DNA of 64,000 bases from Nitrososphaerota archaeon (GCA_028867035.1 JAGWHB010000001.1:372001-436000); one strand, 5' to 3'; positions 1 through 7,413 are shown, counted from the stretch's first letter. The notes: generated by a model not told the origin, from the sequence alone. Translations and numbers: made by a program.

Positions 1-178
1 AGACAGTCTTGCTCTCTACGATGTAGGTGGGGTCGTGACCCTTGGACCTCGCGGTTGAGGCTGTCCTGTGGGCTGCCTCGAATTGGGAGAGGATGTCCTT
101 GTAGTAGGGACCGAACTTTGCAGGGAAAGGGGCGAGGGTCTTGACGCGCTCCCATGCGAGGTCGGCGGAGAAAGACAA
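1..178 (-). CDS. polC: DNA polymerase D large subunit DP2, N-terminal fragment
   Basis: Reverse-strand open frame running off the left edge; only the first ~59 residues are present. After a TTG start it reads F-S-A-D-L-A-W-E-R and later A-R-S-K-G-H-D-P-T followed by a V-E-S-K segment. The 'ARxKGxDP...VE' pattern is typical of the extreme N-terminus of archaeal DP2, the catalytic subunit of replicative polymerase D. A TAA lies in frame 11 codons upstream of the TTG and no ATG or GTG falls between them, which fixes the start. It sits 35 bases downstream of a HAD phosphatase gene on the same strand and may be co-transcribed. The identification rests on a short stretch. Confidence 0.68.
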   Translation of the reverse strand, partial: MSFSADLAWERVKTLAPFPAKFGPYYKDILSQFEAAHRTASTARSKGHDPTYIVESKTV

Positions 179-213
179 GGCGGGACGTTCGTCCTGAAGA
201 TGGTCTTAAGGCG

Positions 214-855
214 TTATGTTCCGCGTGTCAGGAAATCAGTCAGCCCGTCCAGCCCGTCGAACATGAGGTCGGGGTTCTCGGCCCGAAGCCTTGCCACCTG
301 AATCGGCCCCCGGGCCAAAGCTATCGAAGAGACCCTCGCGTTCTTCGCAGCCTGGATATCTGCGGGCGAATCCCCGACGTAAACCGCGCTCTCCGGAGAG
401 ATGCCAAGTGCTCCCAGCGTCTTATCTAGCATGAAAGGCGAAGGCTTCAACTCCTCCTTCCTGGCACCGAAGATCACCGAGTCGAAGAAAGTCACCAGCC
501 TGAACTTTTCAAGCTCCCCATCGACCCGGCCCTTCGACCCGTTCGACACCAGGGCGAGCCTGAAGCCGGACTTCTTCAGGGCGGTGAGGCACCTCATAGC
601 GTCGGTGTGAAGTTGTGGGTCCTCTTCCTCGTAGAGCCTGACCCACTCGCTGTCGACCTCCTTCCAGAGTTTTTCTGGCACCCCGATCCTCTGGTAGAAC
701 TCGTACCAGTTCGGGCTCTGGACCGCGAGGAACTCTTCCTGCGTCAGACGCCTTGTGCCTATCCGAGCGAATATTTTGTCGTAGACGTTGAAGGCTGCTC
801 CGAGGGAATCCATGAGGACGCCGTCCCAGTCGAACATCACTGCCTTGGGTTTCAC
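214..855 (-). CDS. HAD-superfamily phosphatase (phosphoglycolate-phosphatase-like)
   Basis: 213-residue soluble hydrolase with all four HAD motifs: motif I DWDGVLMD near residues 9-16 (nucleophile and acid/base Asp), motif II SNGS near 105, a conserved Lys before PSPF near 137, and motif IV VGDSPADIQAAK near 160. A helical cap lies between motifs I and II, as in phosphoglycolate phosphatase and beta-phosphoglucomutase relatives; the substrate cannot be read from sequence. It starts at GTG, with a TATA-like element at 880-888 about 30 bases upstream. polC follows on the same strand. Confidence 0.85.
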   Translation of the reverse strand: MKPKAVMFDWDGVLMDSLGAAFNVYDKIFARIGTRRLTQEEFLAVQSPNWYEFYQRIGVPEKLWKEVDSEWVRLYEEEDPQLHTDAMRCLTALKKSGFRLALVSNGSKGRVDGELEKFRLVTFFDSVIFGARKEELKPSPFMLDKTLGALGISPESAVYVGDSPADIQAAKNARVSSIALARGPIQVARLRAENPDLMFDGLDGLTDFLTRGT

Positions 856-879
856 GTCAGGAGCCCGGTCGGACCACGG

Positions 880-888
880 AAAATAAGT
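880..888 (-). promoter_or_regulatory. TATA-like promoter element for the HAD gene
   Basis: On the minus strand the element reads ACTTATTTT, centred about 29 bases before the GTG start at 855. This spacing fits an archaeal promoter giving a very short leader. Confidence 0.45.
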
Positions 889-920
889 GATGTCCTGCCG
901 CTCTGGCGTGTTGTCTGACC

Positions 921-1619
921 CTAAGCCCGCCTTCCGCCCACGTAGGTCAGGACATACGGCGCCAGCGCGGCCATCAACTTGCTCTCCGCCTTCTTCCTAT
1001 GCTCCTGGAACGTCGTCCTCGGCACACTGAGCGACTCGGCTATCTTTCCGGTGGATGTCCGTCTGGGGAGCCTGTAGTAGCCCAGCTCCATCGACGTCGC
1101 CAGCGCGTTAAGCTGCATCGGAGTCATGCCCGAGAGCGGGTCAACCAGCGGCACGAATGACGCCCGCCCGAGAGAACCGGCGTCTATCTGCTTCTGGCTG
1201 GCTATCTCGGCGTCGCCCTCTCTGCGGAACCTCGCCAGCAGGCGCTTTGGGGCCCCCTTGTCGAACGCTATGATGTGGTAGGCCTCCCACTCGCCCTGGT
1301 ATCTTATCGGAGGCACGAAGAGGCAGTCGCTGGACATCACCATCTCCACCGTCGAGGCCCTCCTCTCGCAGGCGCAGGTCATGATCATGAACTGGTAGCT
1401 CTTCCCGTCGGAGGACCTGCGGAGTATCTTCGACCCCTTCTTCTTTGCGAGGGAATCCAGCTCCCTGTTCATGCGCGGCCAGTCCTTGCGGTCGTTGGAC
1501 CTGACATCCAGGAACTCCCTTTGGAAGTTGTCCCACAGGAGGAGCCTCGCGGCCGGGAATTTCTTCGCAATGTCGCTGTACGGGCACTGGTGCCGGAACT
1601 TCAGTTCAATCTCGAACAT
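921..1619 (-). CDS. HTH_10 (bacterio-opsin activator-type) transcriptional regulator
   Basis: 232 residues. The C-terminal ~60 residues (about 165-225) form the bat-type helix-turn-helix: a 'LSGMTPMQLNAL' helix, a 'GYYRLPRRTS' turn, then 'IAESLSVPRTTFQEHRKKAESK' (given here in parts) as positioning and recognition helices. The N-terminal ~155 residues are a variable sensor-like region with a few Cys (C12, and a CAC triplet near 82-84) that could bind metal or a ligand. Archaeal HTH_10 proteins normally act as single-component regulators; no target can be named. A CTTAAATCC TATA element lies at 1644-1652. Confidence 0.82.
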   Translation of the reverse strand: MFEIELKFRHQCPYSDIAKKFPAARLLLWDNFQREFLDVRSNDRKDWPRMNRELDSLAKKKGSKILRRSSDGKSYQFMIMTCACERRASTVEMVMSSDCLFVPPIRYQGEWEAYHIIAFDKGAPKRLLARFRREGDAEIASQKQIDAGSLGRASFVPLVDPLSGMTPMQLNALATSMELGYYRLPRRTSTGKIAESLSVPRTTFQEHRKKAESKLMAALAPYVLTYVGGRRA

Positions 1620-1643
1620 CGGGTCGTCGATGCAGCTTCTGGG

Positions 1644-1652
1644 GATTTAAGG
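1644..1652 (-). promoter_or_regulatory. TATA element of the HTH_10 gene
   Basis: CTTAAATCC on the minus strand, centred ~29 bases upstream of the ATG at 1619. The same C/GTTAAAT element recurs before many genes in this window. Confidence 0.5.
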
Positions 1653-1717
1653 GTGGAGCCGTCAAGTGACGGTATCGGTTGAACCGGGTTGGTAAGAAGT
1701 ATTGTTGCCTCGAAACC

Positions 1718-1903
1718 CTATGCCTTTTCCAGTGTGACCCTCTTCTTCTCTTCGTCCACCTTCACAATGACGATGTCCTTCGGCTTGAACGGAAACCCGC
1801 TGTCCCTGGCGACCTCGACTGGGATGTAGACTAGGAAGTTGTCGTAGGCCTTTTTCGAAGTCTTCCTCCTTAGATTGATGAACCGCCCCTTCCCCTCTAG
1901 CAA
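1718..1903 (-). CDS. AbrB-like small DNA-binding protein
   Basis: 61 residues, basic N-terminus, with a pattern like a swapped-hairpin AbrB domain: 'YIPVEVARDSGFPFKPKD' followed by 'IVIVKVDEEKKRVTLEK'. In archaea such stand-alone AbrB-like proteins act as antitoxins or global regulators. No toxin gene adjoins it: the next gene downstream is the divergently evolved HTH_10 regulator rather than a PIN or other toxin. ATG start at 1903. Confidence 0.55.
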   Translation of the reverse strand: MLEGKGRFINLRRKTSKKAYDNFLVYIPVEVARDSGFPFKPKDIVIVKVDEEKKRVTLEKA

Positions 1904-2016
1904 TTTGCTATTGCCCGTTGCTATTGCAAGTCGCGCGCTTAACAGGATTTTCGCATTGTGTGAAACTATAGTTCGTTACTATACCAATATCCATTAACTC
2001 GGGCATCCAACACAAT

Positions 2017-2211
2017 GTGCGGGGTAGGACAGCGTCATCGTCAGCCGACATTGAGAGTGAACAGTGCGACATCTGCACAATATTCGGTGAGGAGTACATA
2101 AGGGCCCAGAAGCTTGGAGAGCTGGAGAGGGCGGAGCTGATTCGTCTAGTGCTCGACGGTCACAAGCAGACAATGCATTCGTTGTCGAATCGGGTCCAGA
2201 TCAATGGTTGA
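2017..2211 (+). CDS. Possible small hypothetical protein with a CxxC motif
   Basis: 64-residue frame from GTG. The body looks protein-like: a C-D-I-C pair near residue 17, then an amphipathic stretch rich in Leu/Glu (GELERAELIRLVL). No family recognised and no convincing promoter or ribosome-binding site was seen, so it could be chance coding. It lies alone between the AbrB-like gene and a Cys-rich mini-gene. Confidence 0.3.
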   Translation: MRGRTASSSADIESEQCDICTIFGEEYIRAQKLGELERAELIRLVLDGHKQTMHSLSNRVQING

Positions 2212-2309
2212 GGTTGGTCGGTGGATCCTGGCTACCCATGGGAATTCCAAGTTTAGGTGGAACACAACCTCATTGAAATACCGCTTCGACATCGAGCGCG
2301 ACTAGACTA

Positions 2310-2462
2310 GTGTGTAATAGTTGTCGAAACTTTGAGCTCGATCCGGCCATGTCCTCCGGGATGTCGCTGAAGACGGGGCGTATGAATTGCAAGTGCCAAG
2401 CTGGGTGTTCACGAATAGTCGAGGGCCTCTGCGGCGACTGCGGGCACTACGTTCTGACTTGA
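2310..2462 (+). CDS. Cys-rich mini-protein, EGxC family (copy 1)
   Basis: 50 codons from GTG, too short for ordinary gene callers. It has seven Cys in the order C-x2-C near the start, then CKC-x3-C, then C-x2-C in 'GLCGDCGHY'. The second half shares a pattern with the mini-gene at 23501: C-x-C-x3-C-x-R-x3-E-G-x-C-x-D-C-G-H. That spacing suggests one or two zinc knuckles. Conservation between two separate loci in the window is the main argument that it is a real gene. Function unknown. Confidence 0.5.
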   Translation: MCNSCRNFELDPAMSSGMSLKTGRMNCKCQAGCSRIVEGLCGDCGHYVLT

Positions 2463-2715
2463 CATGGCTGCTTGACCGGTTTCGCCATGAAGTTAGGGTC
2501 GGATCAAAGTTCAACAGCCGCTTCGCGAGGATGCTGAGGAACAGCCCGGATCCTTGGAAGTGGATTTCATTATCAATGGGCGATAGAACTTGGCGTTGAA
2601 GTAGTACAGGCCGGTGGACGAGGTGAGGCACATAGCAAACCCTTACACCTGTTCTCAAATCGCGAACGTTTGTTCTTGAGGCTAGGGCTATGTAGGATGT
2701 GGTGCAGGGAGAGCC

Positions 2716-3147
2716 ATGAAGAAATCGAGGGGAGTATCGCCGCTCCTGGCGGCCTTTGCACTTGTCGGTCTCGTGGGACTGGGATTGGCCTTCCTGTACG
2801 TGCCATCGCATACACTTCCACCCAACGCATACGGCATGGTTGAGGGCGTCGTGTCAGTAGGTCCTTCCCAGCCGGTCTGCCGGGTCGGGGAGTCATGCAA
2901 TGTGAACATGACCGGCTACAGCCTGATATTCACATGGCAGTGCTACGGATTGTGCCCGGCACTCTCCAGGCCTGTGGCGCTTGGAGCCGACGGGCGATAC
3001 GCCGTTTCCTTACCCGTCGGGACATACACCGCATCGCTGAGCTCCTGTCCTTGGCTCGGGTGTTCATCCGCTCTCCCCAGGACAGTCACGGTCGATTCCG
3101 GCCTGACAACCACACTGAACATCACGATTGATACTGGGATCCGTTAG
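2716..3147 (+). CDS. Secreted or membrane-anchored protein with pilin-like N-terminus
   Basis: 143 residues. It begins MKKSRGVSPLLAAF followed by a ~22-residue hydrophobic helix, resembling archaeal type IV pilin-like signals or an uncleaved anchor. The rest is a small beta-rich extracellular domain with Cys residues and a 'LPVGTYTASL' strand like that in carboxypeptidase-regulatory/PEGA-type domains. An ATG follows a GGGAGA purine stretch. Exact function unknown; it is probably exposed on the cell surface. Confidence 0.6.
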   Translation: MKKSRGVSPLLAAFALVGLVGLGLAFLYVPSHTLPPNAYGMVEGVVSVGPSQPVCRVGESCNVNMTGYSLIFTWQCYGLCPALSRPVALGADGRYAVSLPVGTYTASLSSCPWLGCSSALPRTVTVDSGLTTTLNITIDTGIR

Positions 3148-3168
3148 AGAATACCCAGCTTCGCTGTT

Positions 3169-3570
3169 TTAGCGAGCTATGCCGCGCATCAGATCGTGAA
3201 TCCTGAGATGGTCCTCGTACTGATTTTGAGACGTCGTCAGAAAGCCGCAGTCAGGGCACTGAAGCAGGTTGGGCGGGAGGACGCTGGACACCTTCTTCTC
3301 CTGGGCAGAGACAACCGCGGAGGAGTGGACTACGATCAAGTTGCCTTTGTCTTCTACACTGTAGGCGGACGCATCCTTGCGGCCTGACAGGTATGACACC
3401 ACCATGGACTGGATCCGTGCGATGCCTAGCTCTGGACCTGACAGCGTATCGATCGCTATGTCTTTGCCGTCGAGGAGGGCAATGCCTTTGCCGCCGAGAC
3501 CATCCGAAATCGCTTCGGCCAGGCCCAACTTCGTCATGCCGCTCAGGTCGGAGCAATCCACCTTGATCAT
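3169..3570 (-). CDS. Archaeal C2H2 zinc-finger protein
   Basis: 133 residues from the ATG at 3570. This start is preferred over an upstream ATG (3621) because a GTTAATTG TATA element sits ~30 bases before it, inside the longer frame. Residues 1-95 form a compact alpha/beta region; the C-terminus carries one classical C2H2 finger, C105-x2-C108-x12-H121-x3-H125. Single-finger proteins of this sort occur in archaea, probably as nucleic-acid or protein binders. Role unknown. Confidence 0.6.
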   Translation of the reverse strand: MIKVDCSDLSGMTKLGLAEAISDGLGGKGIALLDGKDIAIDTLSGPELGIARIQSMVVSYLSGRKDASAYSVEDKGNLIVVHSSAVVSAQEKKVSSVLPPNLLQCPDCGFLTTSQNQYEDHLRIHDLMRGIAR

Positions 3571-3599
3571 CGGCTTCGCAGGAAAGAGGCTCACCGAGC

Positions 3600-3607
3600 A
3601 ATTAACA
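3600..3607 (-). promoter_or_regulatory. TATA element deciding the start of the C2H2 gene
   Basis: Minus strand TGTTAATTG, ~30 bases upstream of the ATG at 3570 and inside the longer possible frame. It argues for the shorter protein. Confidence 0.45.
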
Positions 3608-3719
3608 GTATCGCAATGCAATTCCTTGGTCTCTGGTGGAATGTCCTAGTCTTTTTTCAGCTAAGAATAATTCAGCAAGGCCTATATTGTCAGCCATCGT
3701 TTAATGTGAATGGTTTCTG

Positions 3720-4106
3720 ATGGTATCCGAAAAGACGCTGCGGTTTCAAAACAAGAACCAGGACCTTGACCAGCTCGCTCAGCGGCTGAGCCAGCAACTC
3801 CAGTCGGAGGGGTACAAGACCCAATCCGCCAACCCCCCGATGGGAAGGGTGATCCAGGCGCAGAAGGCAGGGATATTGCGGGACATCATCGCGGCGGACA
3901 GGGCATTCACCATAATGATAACTGGACAGCCGAATGACTTCACGGTCCACATCGGCATCGGAAAGTTCGTCCAGAACCTGGCGGTCGCCGCGGCGGAAAC
4001 GATACTCCTGACAGAGCTGTTCCTCGTCGTCGACGTCCCGGAGATGCTGTGGACCCGCCACGTCGAAGGGGAGCTCGTCAAAGAGATCAACCAGACAGTG
4101 GGTTAA
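3720..4106 (+). CDS. Conserved-looking hypothetical protein
   Basis: 128 residues, soluble. The first ~40 residues are a charged Gln/Leu-rich helix (QDLDQLAQRLSQQLQ), followed by alternating strands and a hydrophobic C-terminal helix (AETILLTELFLVVDV). The composition suggests a small alpha/beta protein, perhaps using the helix for oligomerisation. A CCTATATTG TATA element lies at 3681-3689, ~34 bases before the ATG. First of a run of four rightward genes (to 5383). Family not recognised. Confidence 0.55.
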   Translation: MVSEKTLRFQNKNQDLDQLAQRLSQQLQSEGYKTQSANPPMGRVIQAQKAGILRDIIAADRAFTIMITGQPNDFTVHIGIGKFVQNLAVAAAETILLTELFLVVDVPEMLWTRHVEGELVKEINQTVG

Positions 4107-4157
4107 GAAGCGCCAGTCTCGGCAGGTCCCTGACGCCCTCCCAACTCCAGGATGGGG

Positions 4158-4166
4158 CTTATAAGG
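4158..4166 (+). promoter_or_regulatory. TATA element for the 4189 gene pair
   Basis: CTTATAAGG centred ~27 bases before the ATG at 4189: a near-ideal leaderless archaeal promoter. Confidence 0.6.
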
Positions 4167-4188
4167 GGCGGACGAGATTATTGATTGT

Positions 4189-4449
4189 ATGACCGGAGAA
4201 AAGCCACTTCAGCAGGAATATCAGTTCTACCTTGGGAGGAAGCCGGAGCTCCTGAGGCAGGCCCCGGGCAAGTTCGCCCTGATCAAGGGGGAAACACTCG
4301 TGGGGACATACGACACGGACGCTGACGCCTACAAAGTGGGGCTTTCGAAGTTCGGAAACGTCCCGTTTCTGATTATCAGAATTCAGGAGAAAGAGGAACA
4401 GACCTGGACTCCTATCCTGGAGCTCGGCCTGCTTCGTGCCAATCCTTAA
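4189..4449 (+). CDS. Small DUF5678-like protein
   Basis: 86 residues. The layout 'EYQFYLGRKPELLRQAPGKFALIKGE' (quoted in part) followed by 'LVGTYDTDADAYKVGLSKFG' matches the small domain in which a 'GK-F-A-L-I-K-G' strand precedes a 'D-T-x-x-x-A' helix (DUF5678). This domain is often found beside or fused to retropepsin-like proteases, as here: the next gene starts 14 bases before this one stops. A leaderless promoter precedes it. The role, possibly substrate or partner of the protease, is inferred from context only. Confidence 0.6.
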   Translation: MTGEKPLQQEYQFYLGRKPELLRQAPGKFALIKGETLVGTYDTDADAYKVGLSKFGNVPFLIIRIQEKEEQTWTPILELGLLRANP

Positions 4450-4894
4450 CCGAATATTCCCGCCTCAGCCTGGCAACCTCGGTCCGGGCGGGCTTCAGCA
4501 GAACGGCCCTACGGTCGAGGCAGAGGTCGCCGTCCCCTCAGCCCTCGAGCAACTCTTGAGACAGAAGGGTCAATCTGTTCCCCCTCCAGTGAAGGGAAAC
4601 GTCCTTGTTGACACAGGCGCGACGATGAGCGCCGTCGACGACTCCGTCATCAGGGCGCTGGGAGTCTCACCGATTGGGGTGATCAACACAGGCACGGCAG
4701 GCGGGCCTCAGACCCAGAGCCTTTACCCAGCGCGATTCATCCTCCAGGTCGTCGGGTGGACGTTCGAGTTTGGCAGGGTGACCGGCGCCAACCTTTCCGG
4801 AACTGGGTTGGTCGCCTTAATCGGAAGAGATGTGTTGAGTTCCATGCTTCTGGAGTACAACGGACCTCTGAGAGTATTCACACTCGCCATCTGA
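4436..4894 (+). CDS. Retropepsin-like aspartic protease (single domain)
   Basis: 152 residues from GTG, overlapping the DUF5678-like gene by 14 bases. The catalytic motif D59-T-G-A-T lies at the end of a hydrophobic strand (NVLV), and a second pepsin-fold signature, ALIGRDVL, lies near residue 127. This is one lobe, so the active enzyme should be a homodimer as in retroviral proteases. The Pro-rich N-terminal ~50 residues may be a propeptide or tether. There are no transmembrane segments. It is followed by a membrane protein gene (4907). Confidence 0.78.
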   Translation: MPILNRIFPPQPGNLGPGGLQQNGPTVEAEVAVPSALEQLLRQKGQSVPPPVKGNVLVDTGATMSAVDDSVIRALGVSPIGVINTGTAGGPQTQSLYPARFILQVVGWTFEFGRVTGANLSGTGLVALIGRDVLSSMLLEYNGPLRVFTLAI

Positions 4895-4906
4895 GGAGGG
4901 GATAGG

Positions 4907-5383
4907 TTGGCGAGGGCAAGGCAGGGGATTCTGGTCGGTCGGTTCGCGCTAATGTTCCTCTTTCTATACGTAGCATTCGACGCGGCTTCTTTCCAGACCC
5001 TCTCGAGACTGCTTCCAGGCCTTGCCGCAGGGCCCGGTGGAGGCTGGTGGCAAGTAGCGGCTGATGTAGGCCTCGTATCTGTGGTCCTGGCCGCCATCGC
5101 TTTCGGGCTTCACCTGATGACCAAGAAACTAGGGAGAAGGGGTGTGATTATCGAGCTTGCCATGGTGGGCCTCGTCTCATTCTTCCTCTTCGCTCCCGTC
5201 ATCCCATCCCCGACTAATGCTGAGCCTGGGACGTCATGCGTCAACGACGCCTGTTGGCAGCAAGCAGATTACCATTCAGCCTCATACCAATTCTCCTGCA
5301 TAGGAGGGTCGCTGTCGCTCGCCTCTGACGTCGTTCACAGTTGGTACCTCCCATACGCCGAATGCCTGGCCACACTGCTTTAG
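4907..5383 (+). CDS. Membrane protein with three predicted helices
   Basis: 158 residues from TTG, preceded by GGAGGGG a few bases upstream, a good ribosome-binding site that sets the start. Hydrophobic helices near residues 10-30, 45-68 and 78-98 are followed by a Cys-containing C-terminal ~55 residues (four Cys), probably outside. No family recognised. It ends overlapping the convergent HTH_10 gene by 4 bases and likely belongs to the transcript with the protease pair. Confidence 0.6.
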   Translation: MARARQGILVGRFALMFLFLYVAFDAASFQTLSRLLPGLAAGPGGGWWQVAADVGLVSVVLAAIAFGLHLMTKKLGRRGVIIELAMVGLVSFFLFAPVIPSPTNAEPGTSCVNDACWQQADYHSASYQFSCIGGSLSLASDVVHSWYLPYAECLATLL

Positions 5384-6033
5384 CTGGCGAGGAGGCCCTT
5401 GACTACCTTCCTCTCGGCCTTCCTCAGATGCTCAGCCAACGTGGATTTGTCAATCTTCAGCAGCCGCGCCATGTCCTCGGAAGAGACTTTTCTCGGGACC
5501 TCGTAGTAGCCAAGGCCGTAGGCCGCGACCAGCACCTGCCTCTGCTTGGCGCTCAGCATCGACATCACCGAGTCTGATTTGGGCCCGAACCGCGTCAACG
5601 AGAGGACCTTGGGGGCCACATCTCCTGGCCCCGTTCCGCGCAGGAACTCCTGGAGCGCACCCTCTTCCCCCACCAGCACGCACTTCATCCGGTTCACGTC
5701 TATGAACTCTGGTGGCTCCACGACGAAGATCCCACGTGGAACCGGCCGACCCTTGGACCTCGAACTCTTGGGATAACTCCCCGAAATGAAGATCACAACG
5801 GACCCGTCGTTCTCCTCGTACAAGGCTTCGGCATGGTTGACCGGCCCGTCTCTCAGAAGGTCGTCAATCGTCACTTTCTCGTCGAGGAACCTTACTTTAC
5901 AGATGACGGCGAAGCCCTCGGAGTCGCACTTGAAGCACTTCAGGGCCTCCACGACTTCCACGTGTCTGGCGTTCCGACCGAAGAACCGAGCCCAGTATTT
6001 CTGGTACGGCACCTCTATGACAAGCCGCTTCAT
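5380..6033 (-). CDS. HTH_10 (bacterio-opsin activator-type) regulator beside merB
   Basis: 217 residues. The C-terminal ~55 residues are a bat-type HTH: 'LSAKQRQVLVAAYGLGYYEVP', then 'SSEDMARLLKIDKSTLAEHLRKAE' (both quoted in part). The N-terminal ~150 residues contain a C-F-K-C pair near residue 33, a possible metal or mercury-sensing site. It is divergent from merB with 89 bases between the starts, an arrangement common for regulator and target; regulation of merB is inference. A CCATAAAAG TATA element lies ~28 bases upstream. Confidence 0.8.
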   Translation of the reverse strand: MKRLVIEVPYQKYWARFFGRNARHVEVVEALKCFKCDSEGFAVICKVRFLDEKVTIDDLLRDGPVNHAEALYEENDGSVVIFISGSYPKSSRSKGRPVPRGIFVVEPPEFIDVNRMKCVLVGEEGALQEFLRGTGPGDVAPKVLSLTRFGPKSDSVMSMLSAKQRQVLVAAYGLGYYEVPRKVSSEDMARLLKIDKSTLAEHLRKAERKVVKGLLAS

Positions 6034-6056
6034 TGCCTTCCTTGGCTGGCCGCCCC

Positions 6057-6097
6057 TCTTTTATGGTTCTGCCCCTCCTGTCTGGTAGTAGGCTAAT
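6057..6097. promoter_or_regulatory. Divergent promoter region between HTH_10 gene and merB
   Basis: Minus-strand CCATAAAAG (about 6059-6068) precedes the regulator start at 6033; plus-strand GGCTAATACG (about 6088-6097) precedes the merB ATG at 6123. Both spacings are ~28-31 bases. The two TATA elements are only ~30 bases apart, so binding of one regulator between them could affect both genes. Confidence 0.5.
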
Positions 6098-6122
6098 ACG
6101 GGCGCCCGATTCAAAGGATGAC

Positions 6123-6809
6123 ATGGAACAAACACAAACGGAGAGGCGATCGAGAGAGGAGCCGCTCTCGCAGCTGCTGGACGAATTGGGCTCGGGCCTG
6201 CTTTCTCAGCTGGCGAAAATCATGACTCTGCTCGCCGAGGGCCGCCCGGTGGCGATCCAAAGGGTGGCCGACAGGCTACTTCTATCCGAAGAAGATGCGA
6301 AGTCCTGGCTGGTCGACTTGGGCGCGGAGTTCGACGCCGCCGGCGACCTCATCGGGCTAGGCCTGACCAGCGTGCCCACTCCACATGCGTTCCGCGTGAA
6401 CGGGCATGACCTCTACGCCTGGTGCGCCGGCGACACCCTGCTGTTCCCGGCGATCCTCGGAATGACAGCCCAAGTCGAGAGCTCGGATCCGATTTCAGGG
6501 GCCAAAATCCGGTTCACAGCCACGCCGCAGGGCGCGAGAGGAGTCGAGCCCCGCACCGCTGTGCTCACCTGGCCCAAACACGCAGACTCGTCCGACATCC
6601 GCGGGTCCGTCTGCTACCCGTCGCTCTGGTTTGCCTCGCCTGAGACGGCCCAGAGTTACGCGTCAAAGAACAACGGCCTGACCGTGCGCACACCCGACGA
6701 GTTCAACGAACTTTTGAAAATAGTCCCAGAGAAGCTCGGGGCCCAAAGCACGCCAAAAAAGACGAAGGCCGGCCTATCCTGTGCGTCCGCTTCCCCGGAG
6801 TGCAGGTGA
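6123..6809 (+). CDS. merB: Organomercurial (alkylmercury) lyase MerB
   Basis: 228 residues from the ATG at 6123 (an AAAGGATGA ribosome-binding stretch precedes it; the frame is open further upstream). The N-terminal ~80 residues are the winged-helix-like region of MerB (AEGRPV...IGLGLT). The protonolysis site is complete: C101 and D104 in 'YAWCAGDTLLFPA' and C164 in 'GSVCYPSLWFAS', matching C96, D99 and C159 of the E. coli plasmid enzyme with a constant +5 offset. MerB cleaves the carbon-mercury bond and releases Hg(II). No merA, merP or merT is present in the window. It overlaps a second MerB-like gene by 10 bases. Confidence 0.9.
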   Translation: MEQTQTERRSREEPLSQLLDELGSGLLSQLAKIMTLLAEGRPVAIQRVADRLLLSEEDAKSWLVDLGAEFDAAGDLIGLGLTSVPTPHAFRVNGHDLYAWCAGDTLLFPAILGMTAQVESSDPISGAKIRFTATPQGARGVEPRTAVLTWPKHADSSDIRGSVCYPSLWFASPETAQSYASKNNGLTVRTPDEFNELLKIVPEKLGAQSTPKKTKAGLSCASASPECR

Positions 6810-7207
6810 TTCGGATAGCCCGCATAGTAGGCGCGACGGACGAGCGGACGAGGAACCTGGTCGTAGTGGACGGCGGCCAGAAGACCCACGTGCACTGCGG
6901 CGCAGACGTACTCCTGAGCGGGCTGTACCAAGATGTGAGCGGGACATCCATCTGCCCGGTGTGCGGGAAGGAGACCCGCATGGTGATTGTAGCCGGCCGC
7001 CTTGCCTCGGTTGACCCCCAATCCGCACTACTGCACTACGTCGTCGAAGACCAGAGAAGGTTCAGCATCTGCTGCGAGGCCACGTTCGTCTTCGACAAAG
7101 AGGAGTGCCTGAAGACCTGGCTGGGGTCCCACGACGGCGCGTCAGGGAAGACGTCCTCGCTCCCAGAATTCATGAATGAAGCCAGCGCCCGCAGAGGCCC
7201 CAGATGA
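6800..7207 (+). CDS. Diverged MerB-like protein lacking the N-terminal domain
   Basis: 135 residues from GTG, overlapping merB. It looks like a MerB core alone: 'HCGADVLLSG' (C33, D36) corresponds to the C-x2-D site, and 'SICCEATFVF' (C91-C92) corresponds to the C159 strand, with roughly the same spacing. An extra C-P-V-C-G-K pair (C52, C55) is inserted between them, resembling a zinc or mercury-binding knuckle. It could be a second lyase, a mercury-relay protein for MerB, or a redox/metal sensor. The assignment is from motif layout, not from a database. Confidence 0.55.
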   Translation: MQVIRIARIVGATDERTRNLVVVDGGQKTHVHCGADVLLSGLYQDVSGTSICPVCGKETRMVIVAGRLASVDPQSALLHYVVEDQRRFSICCEATFVFDKEECLKTWLGSHDGASGKTSSLPEFMNEASARRGPR

Positions 7208-7413
7208 CTGGCGGCGTGAGGATCGAAGGCCCCGGTAGCCCGAGAAACGGGGAAAAGGGGTCCGAGACACAGGGTCGACCCCGCCGCCTTGGCCGTAGCC
7301 TTCGTTTGCGTGCTTATCCTGGGCTCCGCCCCCAAAATCAGGAATGTCGGTGTGGTAGGAATCAATCAGCAGTAGGAATTATTTAATACCAGGAACTCTG
7401 GTCTTCCCGCAAT

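Noticed and set aside
1908..2099. 63-codon minus-strand frame
   Set aside because: No promoter, composition unlike neighbouring genes, and it overlaps the probable promoter of the AbrB-like gene.
7204..7386. 60-codon frame overlapping the end of the MerB-like gene by ATGA
   Set aside because: Composition is Arg/Gly-rich as in out-of-frame GC-rich DNA; another frame in the same stretch gives an equally plausible short membrane peptide, so neither is claimed.
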